Assembly: GCA_963737835.1 (NCBI GenBank)
Contig: CAVTUH010000003.1
Coordinates: 372,001-436,000, forward strand
DNA: 64,000 nt
Direction of reading: 5' to 3'
DNA from: Palsa-1248 sp963737835
Lineage (GTDB): Bacteria > Gemmatimonadota > Gemmatimonadetes > Gemmatimonadales > Gemmatimonadaceae
The translations under genes and the position numbers were made by a program. This document shows positions 54,263-62,031 of this stretch, piece by piece; position 1 is the first letter of the stretch; each line of letters begins with the position of its first letter. The notes under the pieces are model-generated. The model was not told where the DNA came from, made no database searches, and worked only from the letters and a program-made list of their open reading frames with translations.

Positions 54263-55659
54263 TTGGGCAGTCCAAGAGTGGGTGAGTGGACGGCGAGCGA
54301 CCGGGCCTGTGCACCCGAGGGTGGCGCGACATAGGCTAACCATCCACCGAGCAGTACGACTATGGTCATGACACCCGCTTCCCAGGCAACCAGTCGCTGA
54401 AAATCGACGGAGCGCACACCACGCCGCAGTCGCGGCAGACTGTACTTCCGGTGATAAGTGCCGAACGCAACGAGCACGCCGAGCCCCGCGAGCTTCGCGA
54501 CGACGAGCGCACCGTACGGTGATCCGAGCAAAGCCTTCGGTGATGCCGCGAACAGGAGGGTTTCGATCGTACCGGTGAGGAGGACGGCGATGACGGCGAG
54601 GAGCGCGACCGCCGATACGCGTTGGGCATCGATCAAAAATGCCCCGGATTCGCCGTGCTCACGGAGCATGAGCCACGCGAGCCCGCCAATCCAGGCCGAA
54701 GCCGCCAGGAGATGCACGGCTTTCAACGGCACGGCCCACGCGGGACGGATGGCCGCCGCGTGACCGATCGCGCTGGTTACGATCAGCGCGGCCAGCGTGA
54801 ACAGCAGCGCGAGTGATGTTCGCCTAGCAACCCACACCGCCCACAGCGTGAGGAATGCCAGTGCGCACCGCGCGACCTCGGCACGCCCGGTGTAGGTAGC
54901 GAACGCGGCCCGCGCCCAGGCGGCGTCGAGGTGATGCTCTGGCGCTGTATCCGCTAGCCATGCGACGAGATGGCCGCCGATGAGCAGTGGCGCGGCAACC
55001 GTCAGCCAGCGCACCACATGCGTCGCTCGCGGTGCGGACGAGGGACCAATCCAGACAAGAAATAGCAACAAACCGCCGAGTGTCATGAGGCACCACGCGC
55101 TCCCGCCGCGCAGGCCCGCGGCGATCAAGGGTGCGCCAGCGACCACAGGCCCGACGGCAGCCGGCTGGTCCGATTCCGGTGGCGGCCCTTCAGCGAACGG
55201 CGTCTCGCCTGCCGTGTCCGCGCGGGCAGTCCCGACCGCGAAGACCAAGCGGCCGCTCACGGGGTGCCCGTCGACAGACACTACTCGCCAGACGATCCGA
55301 TACACCCCGGAGCCGAGCGAGTCGATCGGTGCCACGAGCGCGTCGACGTCGCGGGGATCTCCTACAGGCCTAAGTGTGTGGGACGTGCCATCGGCGGCGA
55401 CGAGCATGATCTGCGCGACCGACGGCTCGACCGGTTCGTTGAACACCAAACGCACGCAATGGGGTGTTGATCGCAGCGTACTACCGGCCGCCGGCTCCGC
55501 CGACACCAGCGTCGCATGCGCGTCCGCAACGGCAGGCATCGCAAGCAGGATGGCGACAGCCACCAACGCCGCCCCGACGAGACGCGCTATGGCAGCCGGC
55601 AGTGGACAGCGCGTCGTCCATTGCCGGCGACTTCTCCGTCCCTGCTCAGAACACGTCAT
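54259..55659 (-). CDS. CopC-CopD fusion, copper binding and membrane transport protein
   Basis: A 466-residue fusion. The signal peptide (LVAVAILLAMPAVADA) leaves a mature N-terminus HATLVSAEPAAGSTLRSTP, the CopC Cu(II) site, with the second His in VVSVDGHPVSGRLVFAVG. Then come about eight membrane helices of CopD, with KAVHLLAASAWIGGLAWLML, SAIGHAAAIRPAWAVPLKAV and VVAKLAGLGVLVAFGTYHRK. CopC/CopD import copper in Gram-negative bacteria (family knowledge). ATG 55659 lies inside the last codons of the TonB receptor gene (14-base overlap), so translation is coupled. Confidence 0.92.
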   Translation of the reverse strand: MTCSEQGRRSRRQWTTRCPLPAAIARLVGAALVAVAILLAMPAVADAHATLVSAEPAAGSTLRSTPHCVRLVFNEPVEPSVAQIMLVAADGTSHTLRPVGDPRDVDALVAPIDSLGSGVYRIVWRVVSVDGHPVSGRLVFAVGTARADTAGETPFAEGPPPESDQPAAVGPVVAGAPLIAAGLRGGSAWCLMTLGGLLLFLVWIGPSSAPRATHVVRWLTVAAPLLIGGHLVAWLADTAPEHHLDAAWARAAFATYTGRAEVARCALAFLTLWAVWVARRTSLALLFTLAALIVTSAIGHAAAIRPAWAVPLKAVHLLAASAWIGGLAWLMLREHGESGAFLIDAQRVSAVALLAVIAVLLTGTIETLLFAASPKALLGSPYGALVVAKLAGLGVLVAFGTYHRKYSLPRLRRGVRSVDFQRLVAWEAGVMTIVVLLGGWLAYVAPPSGAQARSLAVHSPTLGLPK

Positions 55660-57805
55660 AGTGGAGCGTCGTGTACACGGCGGTCGGCTGGCCGGGGGTG
55701 ATGAAGTACCCCGACTCGAGCTCACGATACTGAGTGTCGAGCAGGTTCCGGACGCCGACTTCCAAGTGCGCATTGCTGGTGACTCGCAAACCGGCACTGG
55801 CATTGAACAGCGCGAACGCGGGCCGCGACAGTCCGATCGCTTCCTCGAAGGGCGTGTAGTGGCCCTGGTAGTTGGTGTCGAGCCGCAAGTGCCAAATGGC
55901 GTGCGGCGGCGCGATCAAGAGGGCGGTGTTTCCGACGAACCTCGAGGTGTTGAAGACCGGCTGTCCTGAGTAATCGATGCCGGCGTCACTGTCGAAGTAT
56001 CGCGTGTACTTGGCATCGACGATGGTGGTATTCGTCAACAGCAGGATGGCAGGCGTGACCGCGACGCGCCCGCTGACGTCCACGCCGCGCCGGACGCTGG
56101 GTCCGCCGCTGATCGTCGTCACGCCGTTGAACGCCTGTTCGTTGCTCAGGTCCATGCGGAAAACACCGACATCGAGCGACCACCGGGCTTGACCCAGTTT
56201 GACCCCGGTCTCGTAGTCCCACAGCGTGATGAAGGGCACCGTCGGGTCGAAGATGACCCCGTCGGCCTGGCGCCATCCCCGTGAGACGTTGGCATAGAGC
56301 CCGGCCCACGGCAGCGCACGCACGAAGAGGCCCGTCTTCGGCGAGAAGATGCCTTTGCTATGCTGCACGTCGACGTCAGGCCCGAGCGAGTAGTAGGGCG
56401 CGTCAGGCGTGGTGCCATAGTTGTACGCGGACGGCGTGTGGGCGTAGCTCGAGAGTTGGTCCATCCGGCCGCCGACGTCGAAGCGGAGAAAGTGCGTCAC
56501 ATCGAAGTCCGACTGCACGAACATGCCGCCCGACGATTGGTGGGCCTGCGTGATGCCGAACGGCACGGAATCCGTCCGGAACCTGCTCCCGTACTCGCCC
56601 CAGTTGTCGTAGTTCGAGTAGTCGTAGCGACCCTCGCCGCCGGCCGTGACGTTGAGGTGCTCCGACGTGTACGTCAGCGCGGACGTGGCGCCGCCGCCGT
56701 ACCGGCCATCGTACTCACGGGTTTCGACACCGCTTCCCTCGAGCAGGCCGCCGAGTCCCGGCGGGGTGCTCAGCCAGAAATTCCAGGTGTCCTCGATGCC
56801 GTAGAGCGTCGTGCGCCACTCGAGATTCCGGGTGAGTATGGTCCGGATGCTCGCTCGCTCCTGACCCCGTCGCTTGAATCCGCCATCGCCGAAGTTCGAC
56901 ACGACGTTGTACTTCTGCTGGAGGTATGACAGGGTATCCAGAAACCCCGGCGAGTTGTACGTCGTGGCGTACAGCTCCAGGCCGAAGTCGACCGTCGTCT
57001 TGTCCGACAGGTCGTGCTCCAGCCGGCCGTGCAGCTGTCCGAGCTGGTTCTCGGAGTGTGTGCGCCAACCGTCGTCGTGCGTTGCGCGGATGCCGAGCAT
57101 GCCAGCCGTGCTGCCGTGGTCGAATCCGGTGAGCAGGACCCCTTGGTAATTGCCGTAGTTGCCGGCCGCGATGTCGAGCTGCGTGTTGTCGATCCGGTCC
57201 AACGTGCGGACGTTGACGACACCGGAAAAGGCGAAGTTGCCGTACAGGGCGCTCGTGGGACCCTTGATCACATCGATCCCGCTGATCACTTCGGGGAAGA
57301 TCACTTCGAAGTCGTTGAGGCCTTCGGCGTGCCCGTTCACCGGCTCATTGATCGGCACGCCATCGATCCACAGCGCGATATCGGTCGAGTGGTCGGAGCT
57401 GAACCCCCGGATCGACATGTCGGACGGAAATCCCGGCCCCTGCCCTTGCTCGTGGGCCTCGACGCCGGCGGTCTCACGCAGAAGCTCCAACGGCGAGTTC
57501 GACGGAGTCTCCGCGATGATTGAAGGTGTCACACGGACGACGTTGATCGGGTCAGAGGGCTGGACCGGCGTCGACGTGATCGTCACGGCACCGAGCCGGA
57601 CGGCAATACGAGCGAGGGAATCGCGCCGCGCGACGATCTGTTGCGCGCGCAGCGTGTCGGCGTGCGTGCGGAGGGGCCGGCCTCCCATGCCGACGGTGTC
57701 GATGTAATGCGTCGTATCCCTTGTCGCCTGCGCGTCGACGATTTGCGTTGCAGCAACGATCAGAGTCGCTGCGAGCACCATCCGACGGCTGATGGCCGCC
57801 GCCAT
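55646..57805 (-). CDS. TonB-dependent outer-membrane receptor, probably copper-related
   Basis: A 719-residue receptor. A signal peptide (RRMVLAATLIVAATQIVDAQ) is followed by a plug domain (NSPLELLRETAGVEAHEQGQ, MSIRGFSSDHSTDIALWIDG, GIDVIKGPTSALYGNFAFSG) and a barrel ending VYTTLHYDVF with the terminal Phe. ATG 57805 fits the signal peptide; a GTG at 57952 would add 49 residues. Direct coupling to copC-copD and position after the Met/His-rich gene suggest uptake of copper or a copper complex, as for OprC-like receptors. The ligand is inferred from neighbours only. Confidence 0.9.
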   Translation of the reverse strand: MAAAISRRMVLAATLIVAATQIVDAQATRDTTHYIDTVGMGGRPLRTHADTLRAQQIVARRDSLARIAVRLGAVTITSTPVQPSDPINVVRVTPSIIAETPSNSPLELLRETAGVEAHEQGQGPGFPSDMSIRGFSSDHSTDIALWIDGVPINEPVNGHAEGLNDFEVIFPEVISGIDVIKGPTSALYGNFAFSGVVNVRTLDRIDNTQLDIAAGNYGNYQGVLLTGFDHGSTAGMLGIRATHDDGWRTHSENQLGQLHGRLEHDLSDKTTVDFGLELYATTYNSPGFLDTLSYLQQKYNVVSNFGDGGFKRRGQERASIRTILTRNLEWRTTLYGIEDTWNFWLSTPPGLGGLLEGSGVETREYDGRYGGGATSALTYTSEHLNVTAGGEGRYDYSNYDNWGEYGSRFRTDSVPFGITQAHQSSGGMFVQSDFDVTHFLRFDVGGRMDQLSSYAHTPSAYNYGTTPDAPYYSLGPDVDVQHSKGIFSPKTGLFVRALPWAGLYANVSRGWRQADGVIFDPTVPFITLWDYETGVKLGQARWSLDVGVFRMDLSNEQAFNGVTTISGGPSVRRGVDVSGRVAVTPAILLLTNTTIVDAKYTRYFDSDAGIDYSGQPVFNTSRFVGNTALLIAPPHAIWHLRLDTNYQGHYTPFEEAIGLSRPAFALFNASAGLRVTSNAHLEVGVRNLLDTQYRELESGYFITPGQPTAVYTTLHYDVF

Positions 57806-58052
57806 CCCGATCAACTGCCGCGCGGTCCGTTGCGCCGGCCGCGGTGTCTCCGCTGCCGGGGCGGTGTCTGCGTGGTATCTCCCGCACGCGGCCAGATGAG
57901 GCCCGCTCTCGCAGGGCGCGGCCCTATGGGCGCGCCCAAAGTTGGCGTTCACTGTCGAACTCTCCGCGCGAAATGGACGAGCGGAGGCACGTTGCCTCGC
58001 TCGGGGCGGCCTGTTTTAGGCGCGCTGCTGTCTCGCGACCCCGGCTACGGGG

Positions 58053-58484
58053 TCAGGCGCGGAGTGCGGGAGGGCCGACTGGCGGTGGGAGTGTGACCTG
58101 AGGCGCGACATGCGGCAGGACGTCGCGCGTCGGAGACTGCTCGGCGCCGACAACGCGCGCCGGGACGACTGGAATTGCAACGAGCCGACCCGGAGCCAGC
58201 GTGATGACAGCCGGTGCGCAGCAAGCTCCGTCACATTTGTTGTGATCGTGATGCTTGGCCGGCACACCGGACCCACCGCGCGCGTCCGGCGCATTGTGCC
58301 CGGCCGCTCCCGGCGGGCACGGTGCCGGACCGTGGTGGTCCATCCCCGGCATATCCGCCATGCCGGCCATGGCAGCGTCGCCACCGCCGAGCACCTGAAT
58401 CGGAAGCGCGATCCCGGGAACGGCAATGGCGAACCAGAGCCCAAGAAGGGTTCCGAGACCGCGCTGCCAGTGAGACCGGCGCAT
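58053..58484 (-). CDS. Secreted Met/His-rich protein, likely metal binding
   Basis: A 143-residue protein with an N-terminal hydrophobic signal (LGTLLGLWFAIAVPGIALP) and a metal-ligand-rich middle: MAGMADMPGMDHHGPAPC, then KHHDHNKCDGACCAP. The Met, His and Cys spacing is typical of copper-binding secreted proteins, somewhat like DUF2946-type proteins. It is the first gene before the TonB-CopCD-YcnI run. ATG 58484 is chosen to fit the signal; ATGs at 58544 and 58550 are alternatives. No enzyme motif seen. Confidence 0.65.
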   Translation of the reverse strand: MRRSHWQRGLGTLLGLWFAIAVPGIALPIQVLGGGDAAMAGMADMPGMDHHGPAPCPPGAAGHNAPDARGGSGVPAKHHDHNKCDGACCAPAVITLAPGRLVAIPVVPARVVGAEQSPTRDVLPHVAPQVTLPPPVGPPALRA

Positions 58485-58551
58485 GCGCCGAATATATGTC
58501 AGGTGTCGCCATAGGCCAGGGGGCCACTCGAGGTGACAACGCATGGTCATC

Positions 58552-58569
58552 GTGAAAGGGCCTTTTCAC
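58552..58569. promoter_or_regulatory. Near-palindrome upstream of the copper operon, candidate operator
   Basis: GTGAAAGGGCCTTTTCAC is a 9+9 inverted repeat with one mismatched pair. It lies just downstream of a candidate -10 for the minus strand and before the Met/His-rich gene, where a repressor would block transcription. It could instead form a weak terminator for the LytTR gene ending at 58629. The binding protein is unknown. Confidence 0.4.
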
Positions 58570-58577
58570 CGCTCCCG

Positions 58578-58605
58578 ATTATGGTGGATTACGACCGCCG
58601 GGCAA
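58578..58605 (-). promoter_or_regulatory. Candidate promoter of the copper operon
   Basis: On the minus strand TTGCCC (58605-58600) and CATAAT (58583-58578) are separated by 16 bases, close to a sigma-70 consensus. The start point would fall near 58571, at the edge of the near-palindrome 58552-58569. Confidence 0.4.
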
Positions 58606-58628
58606 GAGTGCCACTTATACCCGCAATG

Positions 58629-59412
58629 CTAGAGCCGCAGCAGCGTGTCCCGGAGCGCGCGCGCACGCAGTCGGCTCACCGGGACCTGCTGGCCGGTGGT
58701 CAGCGTGACGACATAGGTGCCACCGGGCATCGGGCTCACCCGTTGGATGAGCCCGAGGTTGACCAACGCGCCCCGTGACAGCCGGACGAACTGCGCCGGG
58801 TCGAGCCGCGCCTCGAGATCCTTGAGTCGGTAGGTGATGACGTGGCGCTGCCCGCCGACGGTGGTCAGTCGCAGCAACTCGCCATGCGCCACGACGGACG
58901 CGATCTGCTCGGTCGGGACAATCACAATGTCGTCCCTGTGCCGAACCGGAATGCGGAGGAGATACCCGCCGGTCGGGACTCCGACGAGCGACGCGGCCGC
59001 CGCGGCCAGGCGCTGGGTCTCACGCGGATCGTAATCCGCGTGCTCGAGTCGGTCCTGGGCGCGCGTCAATGTGCGTCGCAGGCGGACCGGGTCGACGGGC
59101 TTGAGCAAATAATCGATCGCATTCACCTCGAACGCCCGGACGGCGTACTCATCATAGGCCGTCACAAAGGCAATGAGCGGAACCGCCGCCTTGTTGAGCA
59201 GCCGCACGACGCCCAGCCCATCGACTTCGGGCATCTGCAAATCGAGGAGAGCGAGATCCGGGCGCACACGCTCGATCAGCGCGACGGCTTCCATGCCCGT
59301 CGATGCTTCCCCCAAGACCTCGACATCTCGGGTTCGACCGCACGAGGGACACCAGGAACGCCCGCGCGGGTCGTTCATCATCGGCGATGATCACGCGCAA
59401 TGTCCCACTCAC
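58629..59412 (-). CDS. LytTR-family response regulator, one frameshift
   Basis: A two-component regulator. The receiver domain starts LRVIIADDERPARAFLVSLV from a GTG at 59412. One surplus base near 59330-59332 (the GGG run) breaks the frame; after repair it continues DVEVLGEASTGMEAVALIER to the phospho-acceptor Asp in LALLDLQMPEVDG. Later come FVTAYDEYAVRAFEVNAIDY and LLKPVDPVRLRRTLTRA. The C-terminal LytTR DNA-binding domain includes HRDDIVIVPTEQIASVVAHG and FVRLSRGALVNLGLIQRV. The repaired length is about 260 residues. Pairs with the LytS-type kinase upstream. Confidence 0.9.
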
Positions 59413-59494
59413 GACACGATCTCGCGTGGTGCCCCAGTGAGTGACGACTGGCGCGCCCGTGACGACCGAGCCACCTGCAACGGAGTGCATCGCG

Positions 59495-61504
59495 TCACAC
59501 TGCCACGCGAACAGTGTCGCGGACAGTCGCAGGGAGTCGAATGTCCACGGTCGTGCCGACTCCGACCGCACTGCGGATAGTGAGTGAAGCGGCGGCCCCG
59601 AAATAGCGCTCGAGCCGACGCTCGATATTGGCCAACCCCGTCCCGTTTTGTCGGCGCCGAGCCAATTCGGGGGCAGCTGTCCCCATCCCGGTGTCGGTGA
59701 CAGTCAAGCAGAGTTGCTGCTGGCCCTCCGCGCTCACGGCAACGCCGGCCTCGTCCCGCGCGCCCGCTGCCTCGACCCGTGCGCTGATGACGATGCAGCC
59801 ACCGCGCACCAGCGATCCAATACCGTGCTTGACGGCGTTCTCGACGACGGGTTGCAGCACCAACGGCGGAATCCGCAACGGGCCCAGCTCGGCAGCGACA
59901 TCGGTGGTCACCCGCAATCGATCCTCGAACCGTGCGCGCTCGATGGAGAGGTACGCGGACACGATGTCCAACTCCTCGCTGAGCGTCGTGAATTCGCCGT
60001 CGGACCGCTTCAACACGGCTCGTAACACGTCCGTCAACCGAAGCAGCGTCTCGAGCGCCCGATCAGGCGCTTCCCGCACGAGGCACCCGATCGTGGTCAG
60101 GGCGTTGAACAGGAAATGTGGATTGAGCTGCGCGCGCAGCGCCCGGAGCTCGGCCTCGGTGGCGAGCCGCATGATCTGCTGCTCGCGCATATCTCGCTCA
60201 CACCGCTCATGCGCGACCCGCAGCGCGTCGATGCGACGGGCAGCGAGGCGAGCGGCGCCATCGAGCAGCGCGTAATCATCGGACAGGAGCCGTCGACCGG
60301 CGGAGAACCCGCCGACCATGATTCGGTACCCAGGTGCATCACCGGGGGCGACTCGTACCGTCGCCTCCCTTCCGCCGGCCGGAACGGATACGAGCGTCTG
60401 AGCGATCGGTATAGAGGGATCGAAGCCGCCGGTCGTCATATCGACCACCCACGAGCGCCGCGTGGCCGAAAGACCGTGCGCGAGCGCGTCACATGTCGCG
60501 TCGAGCACAGCGTCGACTGTCGTGAGCGACGCGGCTGCCGTCGCGAGGTCCGCCAGCAGCCGTCCAGTCTCCGGCCGGCGCAGCACCGTCCGGTCGACGA
60601 ATCGCGTCACCGCTCGCCGGAGCCTTGGGTAGGCGAGTGCCGTGCCAACCCACAGGGCCACGAGCGCCGCTGCCGCCAACGGGTCCGTCGCCCGACCGTC
60701 GACTGGGTTCACCAGGTGGGGCAGCACGCGGGGCACGACGACCCAGGCGTAGAGCCCGCCGGCGAGCGCCGTCACTGCGAGCAGTGTGACAGCTCGTTTG
60801 AGAAAGAGGTCCGCGAGCGCGAACCGATAGTCTTGATACAGAATGACGAGAACGACGAGGAGCGAACCGTGATGGCCAACGAGCTCAATAGGCCATTGAT
60901 CGGTCGCGCTCGAATGCTGCGTGAGATGCGTGAGCATGATCGCGAACGTGGCCACGGCACCGGCCGGGAGTGCCTTTCGCCACGCCGGCTGGCGTCGCGA
61001 ATACACCATGAGGAGTCCGACCACGACCACAAACCCGATGCTCAGAACGAAGAGCGAGGCGCGCGACGGAACCGGCTCGCCGCGCAACGTCGCGACTACG
61101 CTCAGCACCGTCGCGGTCGTACTCAACCCGTACGCTGTGACGATGAGGGTCCGCGTTGCGGGTGGTCGGTGTGGATCCGCACGCGCCTGCGACGCGCCGG
61201 CGAGGGCCGAGTGTATGACCACGGCGGGCAAATAGAAGAGCGAGGCAAACGCCAGGACGATCAGCCACGGCGGCGCGGCGCCCGCCGTCGCGTGCAGCCC
61301 GTACATCACGAGCTCACCGACGTTCCACACGAGCCCGAGGACTGCCGTGGCGAGTGGAATGAGATCTGACCGGCTACCCAACACCCGCCCCGCCCCGGCG
61401 CGCGACCGGGCGCCGAGCGTCATCGCCGCGAGCATCACATAAAGCGCGCTCGCCGTGAGAAACCCAAGCACGTGGAACAGCGCGGTCGCATTGGACGGCG
61501 TCAT
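59495..61504 (-). CDS. LytS-type sensor histidine kinase
   Basis: A 669-residue kinase starting at ATG 61504. The N-terminal part has about eight or nine membrane segments (LFHVLGFLTASALYVMLAAM, LFVLSIGFVVVVGLLMVYSR), probably a 7TM-type sensor. A GAF-like segment is followed by the His_kinase phospho-site region LRALRAQLNPHFLFNALTTI and an ATPase domain with VLQPVVENAVKHGIGSLV (N box) and NGTGLANIERRLERYFG (G box). Its stop lies 82 bases before the LytTR regulator start. The signal is unknown; it sits between a copper operon and a TonB receptor. Confidence 0.92.
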   Translation of the reverse strand: MTPSNATALFHVLGFLTASALYVMLAAMTLGARSRAGAGRVLGSRSDLIPLATAVLGLVWNVGELVMYGLHATAGAAPPWLIVLAFASLFYLPAVVIHSALAGASQARADPHRPPATRTLIVTAYGLSTTATVLSVVATLRGEPVPSRASLFVLSIGFVVVVGLLMVYSRRQPAWRKALPAGAVATFAIMLTHLTQHSSATDQWPIELVGHHGSLLVVLVILYQDYRFALADLFLKRAVTLLAVTALAGGLYAWVVVPRVLPHLVNPVDGRATDPLAAAALVALWVGTALAYPRLRRAVTRFVDRTVLRRPETGRLLADLATAAASLTTVDAVLDATCDALAHGLSATRRSWVVDMTTGGFDPSIPIAQTLVSVPAGGREATVRVAPGDAPGYRIMVGGFSAGRRLLSDDYALLDGAARLAARRIDALRVAHERCERDMREQQIMRLATEAELRALRAQLNPHFLFNALTTIGCLVREAPDRALETLLRLTDVLRAVLKRSDGEFTTLSEELDIVSAYLSIERARFEDRLRVTTDVAAELGPLRIPPLVLQPVVENAVKHGIGSLVRGGCIVISARVEAAGARDEAGVAVSAEGQQQLCLTVTDTGMGTAAPELARRRQNGTGLANIERRLERYFGAAASLTIRSAVGVGTTVDIRLPATVRDTVRVAV

Positions 61505-62031
61505 CCGACACTCGATCGATCGAGTCGCAAGCCACCCTCGCCCGGGAACGAATCGCCCGCCTTCGGCCAAACCCGGTCCAACAGATGAGCTGAGCGGACG
61601 GAAGGGGCCAGGGCTACGCAGAGGAAATGTAGGGGCAATCACAGCCAGCTCGCACGGCTTCTTCCTGAATGGCGGATTTGCGGCGGTGAGCGGCGAAATC
61701 AGCACAATGAACGGCGGCCACTCCTGGGCCAGCCGCAAACGTGCGGCCCCCCGTAGCTGCGCGCGTGGCGGCGGCCACATGCGAAAAACGGTCGTCGGAG
61801 GTCGCGCAGCCACGGCCGCGCAGCGTCGCACCCATTCACACGCCTTCTACGCCCGCCAATGCACGTGATCGGGTCATTCATTGGATTCAAGTAGACGGTC
61901 AACCTCTCCCGACGTCATCTAACCACGGATCGACCGCATCCGCTCATGCGCCATGGAGCGATTGCGCGGCGAGATCCCGGCTCCCGTCGGATCTGGGTCT
62001 TGCGAGAACTCACCACCGAGAGGCCTGTCGC
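61505..62031. other. Divergent intergenic region, no gene recognised (527 bases)
   Basis: Separates the minus-strand kinase from the plus-strand TonB receptor. No supported coding frame, tRNA, riboswitch or strong repeat is seen. Open frames extending the kinase upstream lack membrane or domain features. Promoters for both genes should be here, but none stands out. Confidence 0.55.
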
